Shown one piece after another: positions 12,166 through 24,019 of a DNA stretch of 64,000 nucleotides. A program made the translations under genes and the position numbers. How positions within the stretch are numbered: position 1 is the first letter of the stretch; the number at the start of each line of letters is the position of its first letter. A model generated the notes under the pieces. The model worked only from the letters and a program-made list of their open reading frames with translations, ran no database searches and was not told where the DNA came from. The stretch is from Euryodendron excelsum. Lineage: Eukaryota > Streptophyta > Magnoliopsida > Ericales > Pentaphylacaceae. The stretch is from the NCBI GenBank assembly GCA_033060915.1, contig CM065389.1, forward strand, positions 19,585,501-19,649,500, written 5' to 3'.

Positions 12166-13550
12166 TGTAAGCACCCTATTTTTGCCCGCTTGGCAATCTC
12201 CGGCCTAACCAAACTCCCTTTCAAAACTCCGTAAGCACATTCAAACCCAAATCAACTTTCAAACTCCTATCTAATCAGCCAATCGCTTATTGGGCCCACT
12301 GGGCTTAATAGAAGCTTAATAACTAAATCTGTCCCTTGAACCTCCAAGCACATTTTGAGAAAGTTCAATATCTCTCAAAACGGTAAGTCCACCTTTCCAA
12401 AATGTTACTAAGCGGCTGGGTGTACTTAACACGCCATTTTGTCCAATTTTAGTCCCGTTTTGGCTAACTTAGGTCAAAATGACCGTTTTACCTCTGGAAG
12501 CCCTAGCACTGCACAAATCCTACTGAACAGTGAAAAACCCTTCCAGAATCATCCCTGAATGACCCGGAACGCTTAACATAACACTCTGATCCATTCCTGA
12601 CCCTTTTCAACCGAAACCAGCCAAAATGACCATTTTGCCCCTAACAACCCAAACGCACTCCAAAACAACACTGGTCCTAAGATATCGAATGGCGGGTCTT
12701 ATCACGCACCCCTGTTTAACCTAAGAAGGACCTTACAATGCTAAACACCCATGACTCGAGAAAAGTTTCCTGGAACGTCTCGTAGACGCTCCGCCAAAAT
12801 TACCTTTCTCCCAATTCCCTAGTTATAACACACTATCAAATGACTTGAGAAATGCGTAAATTAGGGAATTCCTGAAAGTTCATTCATAGATCTTTCCATC
12901 AATACGGCTCGATCGGAGAGATCACTTCTCGAAGTCCCTCATCACATGACTTGAAAACTACTACTTTCAACCACCCCTGGAGCGTCTCATAAACACTTTG
13001 CCAAGATTGACTTTTTCCCCAATTGCCTAATTATAACGCACCGTTAAACAACTTAAGAAATGCATAAATTAGAGAATTCCTAAAAGTATTTCAAGAGTAC
13101 TTTTCATCAATACGGTCTGATCGGAGAGATCGCTTCCTGAAGGCCTCGATCATGTGGCACAAAACAGCTACTTTTGAACCCCCCGCGGAGATTATCACAG
13201 ACACTCCGTAGAGAGGCAATTTCATGCACATTTCCCGAAATGATATCTCACACTTCCAAACACCATTTAAACTTTTTGAAAACTTGAAAGTTTACGAGAA
13301 ATCCTAGGAGAACACAGTGGATACAACCGATTCTTCCGAAACTTTCCTAGTTGGCTCAATTATCGAGGCAAAGTTTAAACGAACACTCCCGGTGATGGAA
13401 CATATCCTACATGCGCCCAGATTTTGATCAGATCGATCAAACTTCACTTAGCCCTTAAGATTTAGCCAGTACAGGGAGTGCCACGTGGCCTTCATTCTAT
13501 GGAACAGTATCGGCGCATGTCCTACATGCGCCAGTGTCCAAAATTTTGCC

Positions 13551-13560
13551 TATAAATATG
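13551..13560 (+). promoter_or_regulatory. LTR promoter TATA box (nested element)
   Basis: TATAAATATG follows a GGCGCATGT...ACATGCGCC hairpin by 18 bp and precedes a pyrimidine-rich stretch. The same arrangement occurs on the minus strand of the solo LTR (TATAAATATA, complement of 22385-22394), supporting a conserved LTR core promoter. Confidence 0.65.
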
Positions 13561-14807
13561 GGCCTCCCCCTCTACATATTCCAAAACTGAAAATTGATGT
13601 GAAGCTCTGCTGAAACTACTCCAGAACCTCGAATCTCTATATACAACCCACACCTCTAACACTTAGACTAGATTCCACGTCCCCCTAACCTATACACTTC
13701 ACCTATATGGCCCTATAAACCACAAAACTCCTCTTTCCAGCCCCTCAAGCCTACTTGAAGCCATCCAAGTTCAAGTCAAGGCATCCATAGAAGATTGCAA
13801 GTATATTGAAGGCAAAAGGTAGTATTTATTTTACATTTTTGTCTTCCCTCACTCCTCTTTTCTCCCTCCTAGCCTACTTAGACTATTCTCTATTTTAATC
13901 CCCATTTTCTACCCTCATTTCTTGCACGCTTGGAGCAAGGGGGCTCATAGTTCATGCCTAGAAGAAAGTTAGTGAGAGCCACCGTGTAGGGGATCTCTCA
14001 CTAGCCTACTTTAAGATGGTATGGCCTTGGAGCCTCTTGATTATGTGGTATAGCCTAAAGCCTTGTATGTATTCATGACCCCCTTGCATATTGCTATCTT
14101 GTTCATGTCTTGTGTGCTTGGTTTCATTTCCATGTTCATAATCATGTTTTACAAAACTTACATTGTTCTTATTTCTATGCCATTTCCAAGCTCAATATTC
14201 CTTTCAAAATGGTTCTAAGAGTTGGTCCCTTGAAGTTTAGGATGAGATCTTAGAAATCATGCCTTAGAAAATCCCCCATTAACCCCTAACTCACACCTTT
14301 GCATCTTTGCATTCCAACTTGCATAAAAAGGATTTTCAAACCCCATAATTCTCAAGATTTTTATTCTCTCAAGGTTAGTGGTTGAAATGGCCCGGTGGAG
14401 TCCTCTCTTGAGTGGTTTCCCTTTTACATTGGCCATAGGAACCTTAACTTATTAGGATGGTTCCGTTGGAAAATGGTTTTCAAAAATCTTTTTCTCAAAA
14501 ATAATTTTCAAAGATTCATCCTCTCCATCTTTGTATTAAAAATGGTTTTCCAAAGGTTGTCACCATTGTGTTGATTCTTAAAATCCATACTCTTGTCAAG
14601 ATAAAGGTTATAATGGTCCCAAGGAAAACTTCTTTGGAATGGTTTTCAAACACCAACTATATAAACCATACTCTTGGCTAAAGTCAAATTTTCATAGAAA
14701 TGATCTTCAAAAAGGTTGTCTACCAAAGTCCTTTGCATAACGTGATTTTTTTTTCAACACTCTTTCCAAAAATGCATTAAACCACCTTTCAAAACCATCT
14801 TCCAATT

Positions 14808-14970
14808 CAACACTAGGTTAACTTGACCCTAGTTATCCAACCCTAGGTTAACTTGACCCTAGTTATCTAACCCTATGTCAACTTGACCCTAATTATCCAA
14901 CCCTAGGTTAACTTAACCCTGGTTGTCCAACCCTAGGTTAGCCTAACCTAAGTTAGTTTACCCTAGGTCA
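14808..14970 (+). repeat. 30-bp tandem array in the 5' LTR
   Basis: About five copies of a 30-bp unit built on CCCTAGGTTAACTTGACCCT, with phase markers at 14821, 14851, 14881, 14911 and 14941. The matching array in the partial 3' LTR (27508-27700) has about one more copy. The CCCTAG motif only superficially resembles plant telomere repeat. Confidence 0.85.
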
Positions 14971-16120
14971 CCCTCCAAGGTTGAAAAGGGTAACATCAAA
15001 AACAACCTCCAAGGTTGTCCATATTAGAATGCCAAAGTCTTAGGTGTTTTCAAAAACCACTTTCAAGAACTTTTCAAGGATCAATGTACTAAGGCACTCT
15101 AAAATCATACCTCCAAGATTTTCAAAACAAGACTTCAAAACACTTTCAAAACTCTCTTGAGTTATTTCAAAAGCACTTCAAAAAACTCCCTTGAGTTGTT
15201 CCAAATACATTTCAAAACCCCCTTTCAAGAGTTTCAAAGTTTTATTTCAAAGCACTCCATCATCCGATTCCAAATCAAAACTCTCAAGTTCTCTTTTTCC
15301 AAAGACCACAAAGTGTCCTCAAACTTTCCAAGGATCTCAAAGTGTCTTCAAACTTTCCAAAGGCCCTAACGCGCTTATTTTCCATCGGGCTCTTGCTTGA
15401 ACTACGAATGACCTGATTCTTGCCAAATGAGATACGTAGGCAACCTAAAATGGTGCAGTCATGACTTTCATTTCAACTCTAGCCCCTTTTTCAAAAGTTT
15501 CTATCAATTCAAAACTTCTATCTCAAACCCCTTCAAACTCCCATGTCTTCGAACTTTTTTCAAAACTTGCATCATGTATTATTCATCTAAAAAGTGATGA
15601 CTAAACCCCCTTTTTAAAATTCTAAAGTGGACATTAAGTGGACAATGGTAACTGGTTATTCTAGTGAGTGAACAAAAGGGTGATTAAGACATGTAGGTAC
15701 TGAAAGGGCAAGGTAGGGTGATGATCTTAGGATATCTTCCCTACTTGTAACCAACCCCCGGACCATAGATTTTTATTTTTGAATGACCAAAATGGAGTTA
15801 CTTTTTAAAAGGGCTTAAAACTTTCTAAAGGTTGCCAAACAACCTATTTTCTCAAAAACCCTCTCTTGAGGGAGTTTTTCAAAACCTTTTTAAAAAACTC
15901 TAAGTTTAATCTTCGGATTAATACTTAGTTTTAGGTGCCCTAACTCACCTTAATCAAGTTAGGTGGCGACTCCTGTTTTTCTAAAAATCCCTTAATCAAA
16001 TCAATTTCAAGTTCAAACGTAGTTGCACTCATCCTTCTAGGAGGATGAGCTCTAATAACAGAGTTCTGTGCTTTGTCTCCAAGCCTAAAGGACTTAGACC
16101 TAAAAACCGGAGTGCAGCAG

Positions 16121-16138
16121 CTAGCGACTCCGCTAGGA
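16121..16138 (+). other. Primer-binding-like site of the nested element
   Basis: CTAGCGACTCCGCTAGGA follows the 5' LTR end by one nucleotide. It resembles the TGGCGACTCCGCTGGGGA primer site that follows many plant Gypsy LTRs, with substitutions at its start. It marks the junction from LTR to internal region. Confidence 0.6.
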
Positions 16139-16139
16139 A

Positions 16140-17789
16140 CACTTAGAGGGTTAGGTCATTATTATGTCTCTTAACTATTCACTCACCCTGAATCTCCGGT
16201 TACCTTGTCCAATTTTATCCACTTTTCAAAAATTTTCTAAGTTCTTAAGAAGTTTTTCAAAACCTTAAGTTGTAAGAAACGAACATTATTTTCCAAAACA
16301 CTTTTCAAATAAGTGTCATCACTTGCATTCATATGCTCGCACTCATGCTCTTGCATCAACATCCATTTGCATGCTTTTGCATTGCTTTCCACTTTCGTTA
16401 ATGTTTCATGTTATTTTGCATTGAGTTCTTCGAAAAGTCACTGACTCCTTACATTTTCTTTTGTAGGTGAACCTTTGTTCACATTTTATTTTATGTCATA
16501 ATTAATTGCCATGTATGTGATGAATGGACAAGATGTGATGTGTGTTGTTGAGTCCTTTCCTTCATTTTCAAAAATTTCACACACACTTGGTGCGCTCACT
16601 TGCATTTGCGTTTTGCATATATTAGTTGGTTATTACCCTTCTAGATAGAAGGGAGAACAGTATATTAATTGTGAGCAGATGCTGTGTCAGTTTCTTAACC
16701 TACGGTCTCTTGATAGTTCCTCCGCTCGAACCACCAACCAAAGATAGAGTTCAGCCTTTCAGGGGTGGACACCGAAGGTTTGAAGGTTCAGGAACTAAGC
16801 TTTTTAAAAAGCATTAGTAAACCCCTAACCTTATGCTCATGTAGCACCCCATGCATAGCCAAACCTCTGCCGGATTTAGGACACGCGCGTCAATTTCAAA
16901 ACCAAGGAGAAAAGGGCGACCGCTTTACTTTCCTTTATTTTCTGTTCAATTCATGTTGTTGTGCTGCTTAATCTTTATCATTATTCGCATCATAACTACT
17001 CATGCATCAGAATTAATTTCAAGACAAGAGTTCCCAAAGTAATTCAAGTCATTACATCTTCACGCATTTAATGAACCCCCAGAAAAAGGCCCAAAGACCT
17101 TCTCACTCGAATCAAGCCAACCAAAACTCCTAACGGTACCAAGAGACCCTAAGGACTCATGGCACGCATCAAAGTCATCTCATAAAAAGGGGCCCCAATC
17201 CCTCTTCGCTCACAGAGATAGGGCTGCCAAGAAGATAAGGGGCAATCTGAAATCAAGATGTCTCACCGACCTCCATCAAAGAAGGCAAATTTGAAGATTC
17301 AAGAGTAGCTTAGGATTTCAAATGTAAAAATAGAATAGGAGAAAAGTCCCAAGGAAAATGTTCCCCTTCCCCTTCAAATGTACTTTCAATTCCATATACA
17401 GAAAAAAAAAAAAAAAAAAGAATCAAATGTAATAAAACTGTCCTTCCTACTTTCATCGAATGAATGCATGAATGTGTGAATCAATAAATGAACATGCTTG
17501 CACAAGTATGGTACTGCATATAGGAGTAACCCCCTATCTCTAAAAGTGAGCCAACACATCATGCTTAGTCCCCCTCGAATAGCAGGGGCACCCCTAAGAC
17601 ATGCATTGCATAAAAACTTTCAAATTAATGCACTAACTTTTCTCTTTTTCTTGTTTTTTACTCTCTCTTCCTCCCTTATTTCAAAGAAAGAAAAGAAGGG
17701 ATAAAGCCCACACTTGCAGAGAACTCCCCTGTATAGATCGCCATCCTAGAAAGAAGCGGTTACTCATTTCAGAACATATAGCATCCATA
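16140..17789 (+). other. Leader region of the nested element
   Basis: The stretch between the primer site and the gag remnant has no supported coding region. Its short open frames (16626-16817, 16765-16971, 17498-17704) lack recognisable domains. An A-run of about 19 lies at 17401-17419. An untranslated leader of this size is usual in Ogre-type elements. Confidence 0.5.
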
Positions 17790-18805
17790 GAGTCATTCAA
17801 TATGTCACCAAGCTCGGCCCTTAAGCAAAGCCAGGCTTAGTTACTGGAAGAAATAAGAGGACTTGGTAGTAGGATGACCAAAATAGAAATAATGGTCTCT
17901 TTGCTCTTATCACATGCAGGTATAGCACTCGATGAGCAGGCGAAAGCTCCCTAAGTCCAAACACATAAAGAACATATTGTCCTCGAAAAAAGGACCAAGG
18001 GAAAAGATCGAGATTACACCCCGTTGGCTTGCTCTCTAACCACCGCCTACTGACGGCTTTGCCAAGCCAATCATCTCGTCCCGGTACCTCCCATGCATAT
18101 CTTCAACCGGACCTCCGAATCATATAATCCTAATCTATCATGTGAATACCATTCCAACTCACCCGGCCATGACATAGAAAATTGTCCCACTTTAAAATGC
18201 AAAATCCAAAACCTTCTTGATTTCCAAGCCATTGACCCAGCCATTATTATGCCAGAACCTGGTCCTCTGCCTTCAGAAACCTCTAGGACACCCTTTCAAC
18301 CTAAAAGATTTAGCTGGAGAAATCGAGTTTTTACTAAACTTGCTTACATACAAACCACAGCTTATTATGGTCTCCTAGCAGCAGGATATCTGAAGCCTAT
18401 ACCCTCTCGGCCTCTGCCCAATCCTTTACCACCCAACTTCAACTCAGCAGCAACTTGCGAATATCATTCAGGTGGCTAGGGTCATAAAACTGAGGAATGC
18501 TTCTCTTTGAGGCATAAAATTCAAGATTTAATTGACTCAAAAGTTATTGGCACACAAGAAGCTAACCCAACTCATGTTGCTTCCTACCCATTACCGGACC
18601 ACAGCATCAATTTTATCACGAGAGATGAGGCTGATCCAATCAGTCCCAACAAAGGAAAGGATAACATTGTGCAATTGCAAGTCCTGGGGGGTAGCCAGGG
18701 CACTGCATCTGAAGTAAAAAAGGGAAAGAAAAAAGTGGTCCACCACTACACCATCACCATTGGCGCCCTGAAAGCCACAGACGGCAACTCGATCAGCCTT
18801 CCGTA
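17790..18805 (+). pseudogene. Degenerate gag with two zinc-knuckle-like motifs
   Basis: Two open segments (18093-18479 and 18507-18806) are part of one decayed gag. The first contains FNRTSESYNPNLSCEYHSNS then GHDIENC.TLK, and the second region has CEYHSGG.GHKTEEC.SLR then HKIQDLIDSK. Both fit the C-x-Y-H...G-H-x-x-E-x-C pattern seen in gag-like polyproteins of plant Gypsy elements. A stop (TAG) inside the second motif (18477-18479) and others upstream break the frame. The major Gag core domain was not found, so most of gag is lost. An inverted LTR begins 250 bp downstream. Confidence 0.7.
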
Positions 18806-19054
18806 ACCCAATAAGGCACCTATCAAGTGGAGCATATAATCCCAAAGCCTGCCTAAGGAGCTTATCAATTGAAAAAGCAAAAAGGATGTTTTCTATATTC
18901 ATATACTTTCCTTCCTATCTCCTACTTTTCCTGCCCTTATTCCTGTCTTATGCTTATATTTTCAATTAAGGCCATGCCATGTAAAAAAAAAAAAAATGAA
19001 ATGAAAATGAAGGGCTCTAGTTCATTCCCTTTGACTCATACTCTTGTGGATAAT

Positions 19055-22000
19055 TGTCGCGCCTAGATTTTTCACACTCGAGGAATACACATACAAGCAA
19101 GAAAAACACTGTACTCTCTCGTTAGAACTCACCCTCCTAGAAGAATGAGTGCAACTAGGTTTGAATTGAAAATAGATTTAAATAAAGGGCTTTTAGAAAA
19201 GATTTGGAGTCGCCACCTAACTTGATTAAGATGAATTAGGTCACCTAAAAAACTAAGAATAATCCGAAGACTATACTTAGGGTTTTTGAAAAACGATTTT
19301 GAAAATATCTCCTCAAGAGAGGGTTTTTAAGAAAAACAGGTTGTTTGGCAACCTTTGGAAAACATTTAGCCCTTTTTTTGAAAAATAACTCCTTTTGGTC
19401 TTTCGAAAACAGTGATATAAGATTCGGAGGTTGGTTACGTGTAGGGAAGACGCACTAAGCCATCACCCTACCCCATCCTTTCGGTACTTACATGTCTATT
19501 TACCCTACATTCACCTATGAGAGTCTTTAACTAACAAATGACCAATCCTATCCACTTTAGAAAAAAGAATGTTTAAAAGACATGATGCATGATATGCAAA
19601 TGCAAGAGGAAGATTTGATTTAAAAATATATTTGGAAAAAGATTTGAAAAGATAGATTTGAAATTGAAAAGTTTTAGAAATTGAAAATAGAGATTTAGAA
19701 ATAGATTTTTGGAATTAGAAAAATAGATTATGGAATTGAAAACTTGAAGAAGATTGTAGAATTGGAGATTTGAAAAAGATTTTGGAAATAAAAATTTAAA
19801 AAATGTTATGGAATCTGAAATTTGAAAAATGTGGAGACCGTACCCATGAGGGTTGCCTACGTATTCTTTTGGAGGAATCAGATCAGTCGTAGTTCGGACA
19901 AGAGTCCGATTAAAAATAGAAGAGTTGATTTGGAAAAGAGTTGAAATTGGAATTTGGATTGGAATTGAAAGAGTAGGGAAATTTGGACTTTTATTGGAAG
20001 ATTTGAAAAGATTGGTTTTGAAACACTTGGTTTTAGGAAACCTAGACTTAGGAACTTAGAAAAGAAAGATTAGATTTGACTTGAAAAGATTTTAGAAAAG
20101 AATTGACTTGAATATTGGACTTGGAAGATTAGGAAACTTGGAATTAGGAAAGATTCGAATTAAGAAAATTTCAACTTAGGAAAATTTTAGGTTTAGGAAA
20201 GTTTTCACATTAGGAAAGTTTTAACTTAGGAAAGTTTTGAAATTAGGAAAGTTTCAACTTAGGAAAATTTTGAATTAAGAAAGTTTTATTTTAAGAAAGA
20301 TTTTGAAATAGGAAAGTGTTGAATTTAGAAATGTTTTGAATTAGGAAAAGTTTAGTTTAAGAAAGGCTTAGAATTTGGAAAGTTTCAACTTAAGAAAGTT
20401 TTGAATTTGGAAAGCTTAAAATTTTAGAAAAATTTTAAATTAGGAAAGATTTGAATTTAGAAAGCTTTAGAATTTTTTAAAAAATTCAAAATTTGAGTTT
20501 TAAAAAGATTTGAAAATCTAGATTTGGGAGTTAAAGTTTGGAAAGGATGTGGAATTAAGAAAGGTTGGAATGAGGAAAGGTTTAGACTTCGAAAGATTTG
20601 AAGTTTAGGAAAGTTTAGAACTTAGAAAATTTTAGAGTTTGAAAGTTTCGAATTTAGAAAGTTTAGGATTTAGAAAGCTTTAAAGTTTGAGTTTTAGAAA
20701 ATCTTGAGATTAGGAAAGGTTGAGTTTAGGAAAAATTTAAAAACTTAGATTTGGAAAGTTAAGATTTGGAAAGGGGTAGAATTAGGAAAAGGTTGAATTA
20801 GGAAAGGGTTCAGAAGTTGAGTTTTAAAATTTAGGAAAGATTTTTATACTTAAGTTTTGAAAACTTAAGATTTAGGAAAAATTAAATTTGGTTTCCTAAA
20901 GAGAAGATAGGATTTGACAAGGATTTGGAAAAGGAAGTTTCTACAAACCCTAGATTTGGAAGTGTATAGTTTTGACGTAGAAAAATAGGTTTTGGAAATA
21001 TGTATACTTTTGATGTAGAAAATAAGAGGCTTTGAAAATCTAGGTTTTAAGGCAAGTTTGAAAACCATGTTTTTAGAAAGAAAATGAGGGTTTCCTAATT
21101 GTTAACTCTGAGGCTTGACTTGGACTCTAAGGAAAGGGATTTTTGGAAAGTGCATTTTTGGAAACGAGTTTTTGGAAGGAAATCCTATAGAAGAGTTTCT
21201 AGAAGGAAGATTTTGGGAAGAGAGTTTTTAGAAAGATTTTTGGAAGGAGATTGTTGGAGAGAGTTTTTAGAAAAGTAATTTAGGGGGCGTTTTTAGAAAG
21301 TGAATTTTGAGAAGAGTGTTTTGGAAAGAAGTTTAAAAAGGAGTTTTGAAAAATAGATTTTTGGAGGAAGTTTTTAGAAAACAATTTTGGAAAGAAGAGT
21401 TTTTAGAAAGCATATTGAAAAATAGGGTTTTAGAAAGAGAGACTTTTGAAAAGAGAGTTTTTTGAAAAGTATAAAAACGTCTCACTTTCCTAAAGCGATC
21501 CTAACCATAAGAAGGTTAGAACTACTTTAAGAAAGTGGTTTTGAAATCAACAAGGAGTTGAAAATATAGACCATATTGGTCACTTTAAATGTAACACTCT
21601 CCTAAAGCAATCCTAGCTATGAAAAGGCTAGAATCACCCTAGGGTTGTGATTTTGAAAACAAGTTTTTGAAAAAGAAGATTTTGAGGCAATTTTGAAAAC
21701 AAGTTTTAATGCGAGTTTTGAAAACGAGTTTGAGAACGATTTTGAAAACGATTTTTTGGAAGAATGCAAGATAATGACATGCACAATGCAAATTGGGGTC
21801 GTGAACATACAAGGTTAAGGCTTCACCACATAATCAAGTGGGCCGAACCCACGTGGTCTCCGGTTAGACTAAAAGAAAGCTCCTGACACGGTGACCCTCC
21901 AATAGCCTAATCCTACACATGGACCGGGAGTCCCCTTATTTCAAGCATGCAAAGAAAGGGGGGGGAGGGGAAAGAGATGGGGAATTAAAATAAAGAAAAC

Positions 22001-24014
22001 CCAAGTGGGTTAGGAGAGAGAAGAGAGAGGGGGGAAGTGCAAAAATTTAAAGAGAAAACCTACCGTATGTCTTGTTTATTTGGCTTAGCTTTGCGCGCCT
22101 TGCTTTTCTTTGGTCTTCGCTTCACTTCAGTCTTTGAGGGCTTTGTCTTGGTCTTCGAGAGCTTCGAGTTGCAGCAATCCAAGTCTTTAATAGAGGGTTG
22201 GAGGCTTGTGTATAAGTGTATAAGGGTGTGTATGAGTGTATAAGAGGATAGGGTTTGGTGTATGGTGGCTAGGGTTCGGAAAACCTAGAGAAACTAGGGT
22301 TTGGGGGGAACTACGAGCTCTTTATATCGAATATTAGGTTTTTTAGACTGAGTTTGCAGACCCCTTTCATGCTGAAAAAGGCTCTATATTTATAGAAAGA
22401 GGAATGCACTAGCGCCTGTTGCAGTGGTGCAGGCTAAAAATTACACTAGCGCCACTAGGAGTGGTGCCAGTCATTTAGGAAATGTTTAAGGTTGGCAAAC
22501 AACGTATCTTTAGAAGATTTTGGCGCCAATACTAGTGACTACCATGCAATTTATAGTTTGGCTTCTGTAGGAATGACTCCGGAAAGTCCGAGAAGGATTT
22601 AAGGGACCGGGATTGGTCCGGAAGGTTGGAAAAGGGCAAGAACACTTAAAATAGTGTCCCGAAGGTATTTGACTTGAAAAATGAGGATTGGACGTGTCGA
22701 AAGAATTGATCAGGCTGTTAGGGGCAAAACGGTCAATCAAGCCGACAAGCTGCCGGGACGGACCCAGAATGTCCCGGAAAAAGACTCGAGATTTGGAAAC
22801 ATTATTTAGAATGTTCCCAAAGGTTGCCGGTTTGATACCCAAAGCCAGTGTGGTTGGAAAAGGCGACCGGCCCACCAAGGGCAAAACGGTCATTTTGCAC
22901 CGAGTTTGCCAGAATGACTTGGAATGATCCGAAAAGATAAAGGAAGGTTGAGAATACTATAGGAAGCATTCTTGGGAGGTTACCAGTTTGATACCCAGGC
23001 CCGGTATGGTTCCCGGGACATTCGAATGCCTAGGGGCAAAATGATCATCTTGACCGGAAAGTCTCGGAATTGGCTCGAAACTGACTAGAAGACACCTAAT
23101 CATGTCGGATTGCCCTTAAGACAATCTTGAAAGGTTGGACTTACCGTTCTGAGGATTCAAATGTGTTATCGAGAAACGTGTCGAAAAATGGCCCTAGGAG
23201 CAGTTTGGTCATTTTTCACCAAAGTAGGCTAGCAGGCACTGGTGTTGACCTGGGTTTTGAGTGTTTTCGCCACTCTGAAGATGGTGGCGTTATATAGGAG
23301 TTTGTTGGCAGTTCCTTATATCGACTTGTTTACGAATATTTTCACTAATCTGACAGTTGCGATGTTTGCGAGTATTTTCGCTCCTCTGACAGTTCGCGAT
23401 CATTCCCGAGACTGCCTGATCTCGAGAAGCTGCTAAAGGGACTTAGCGCCTGAGAATTAATTTTCTCGAAAGGCGTGTCTAAACGGACATTTTTGCATTG
23501 GCGAGCTAGCAGGTGCCAAAGGTGGACCGTTTTACCATCTAGGGGACTTAGGGTCTCATCCCGGTCGACAGGTTTAAAGGGACTTACCGTTCTGAAGAGA
23601 TTTTCTTCGAAAAACATGTCAGACCGTCTCGAGGAATCAACTATCTCGAGAGAGGGATTGGAATTGGAATTGGAATTGGAATTGAAAAGGGGACTTACTG
23701 TTTTTGAAAAGCCGTGCCTGATTTGGAATTGAAAAGGGGACTTACTGTCTTTGGAAAGACGCGCCTGGTTTGGAATTGGAAAGGGGACTTACCGTCTTCG
23801 GAAAGATTTTCCTGACTTGGAATTAGACCAAACAATGTCCCTAACGGCATTTTGGTCCTTTTGCATCTATTTGGGCCCGGTGGGGCCCGCTAAGTGATGA
23901 ATTGACGGGATTAGACTTAAAAAGTTAACTTGGATTAAAATATGCCCACAATGACTTAAACACAAGTCTGGACAGAATGGAGACCACTGAGCGGTCAAAA
24001 ATGGGGTGCTTACA
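19055..24014 (-). mobile_element. Solo LTR (about 4.96 kb) of the long-LTR family, inverted
   Basis: Read on the minus strand it starts TGTAAGCACCCC (24014) and ends GGCGCGACA (19055), matching the start and end of the 5' LTR at 12166-16119. Identical 5-mers ATAAT flank it (19050-19054 and 24015-24019), a perfect target-site duplication. No internal region or second LTR accompanies it, so it is a solo LTR left by LTR-LTR recombination after a separate insertion. It has its own minus-strand TATA box (22394-22385). It is about 1 kb longer than the 5' LTR, mainly through a purine/T-rich stretch at 19600-21480. Confidence 0.88.
19600..21480 (+). repeat. C-depleted low-complexity region inside the solo LTR
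   Basis: Almost 1.9 kb consists of variants of TTAGGAAAG, GATTTGAAA and TTTTGGAAAG with very few C residues on the + strand. It corresponds in reverse complement to the CTTTCAAA-rich part of the 5' LTR (about 14700-15560) but is longer. It has no coding potential. Confidence 0.8.
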
Positions 24015-24019
24015 ATAAT

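Larger units (their letters stand above)
12166..16119 (+). repeat. 5' LTR of the nested long-LTR element (about 3.95 kb)
   Basis: TG...CA ends (TGTAAGCACCC to CGGAGTGCAGCA). A TATA box TATAAATATG sits at 13551-13560, just downstream of a perfect hairpin (13512-13532), so the LTR promoter is readable. It contains a 30-bp tandem array at 14808-14970, then a CT/CA-rich stretch to about 15560. The region from about 14345 onward matches 27046-28828 in the same orientation, and the whole LTR matches 19055-24014 in reverse complement. The open frames inside it (such as 15157-15400) reflect the low-complexity CAA/TTC composition. Confidence 0.85.

Noticed and set aside
14808..14970. Interstitial telomere repeat (CCCTAG motifs)
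   Set aside because: The unit is 30 bp and does not consist of tandem CCCTAAA; it is an LTR-internal array present in both LTRs.
19853..21068. Small proteins in the 19.8-21.1 kb region
   Set aside because: Low-complexity, C-depleted LTR sequence yields long frames by chance.
12166..24014. One giant terminal-inverted-repeat DNA transposon with 4-kb arms (TGTAAGCACCC at both ends)
   Set aside because: The arms are LTRs: each has TG...CA ends and a TATA box, the right arm alone is flanked by an ATAAT duplication, and the left arm pairs with a third, direct copy at 27046-28828.
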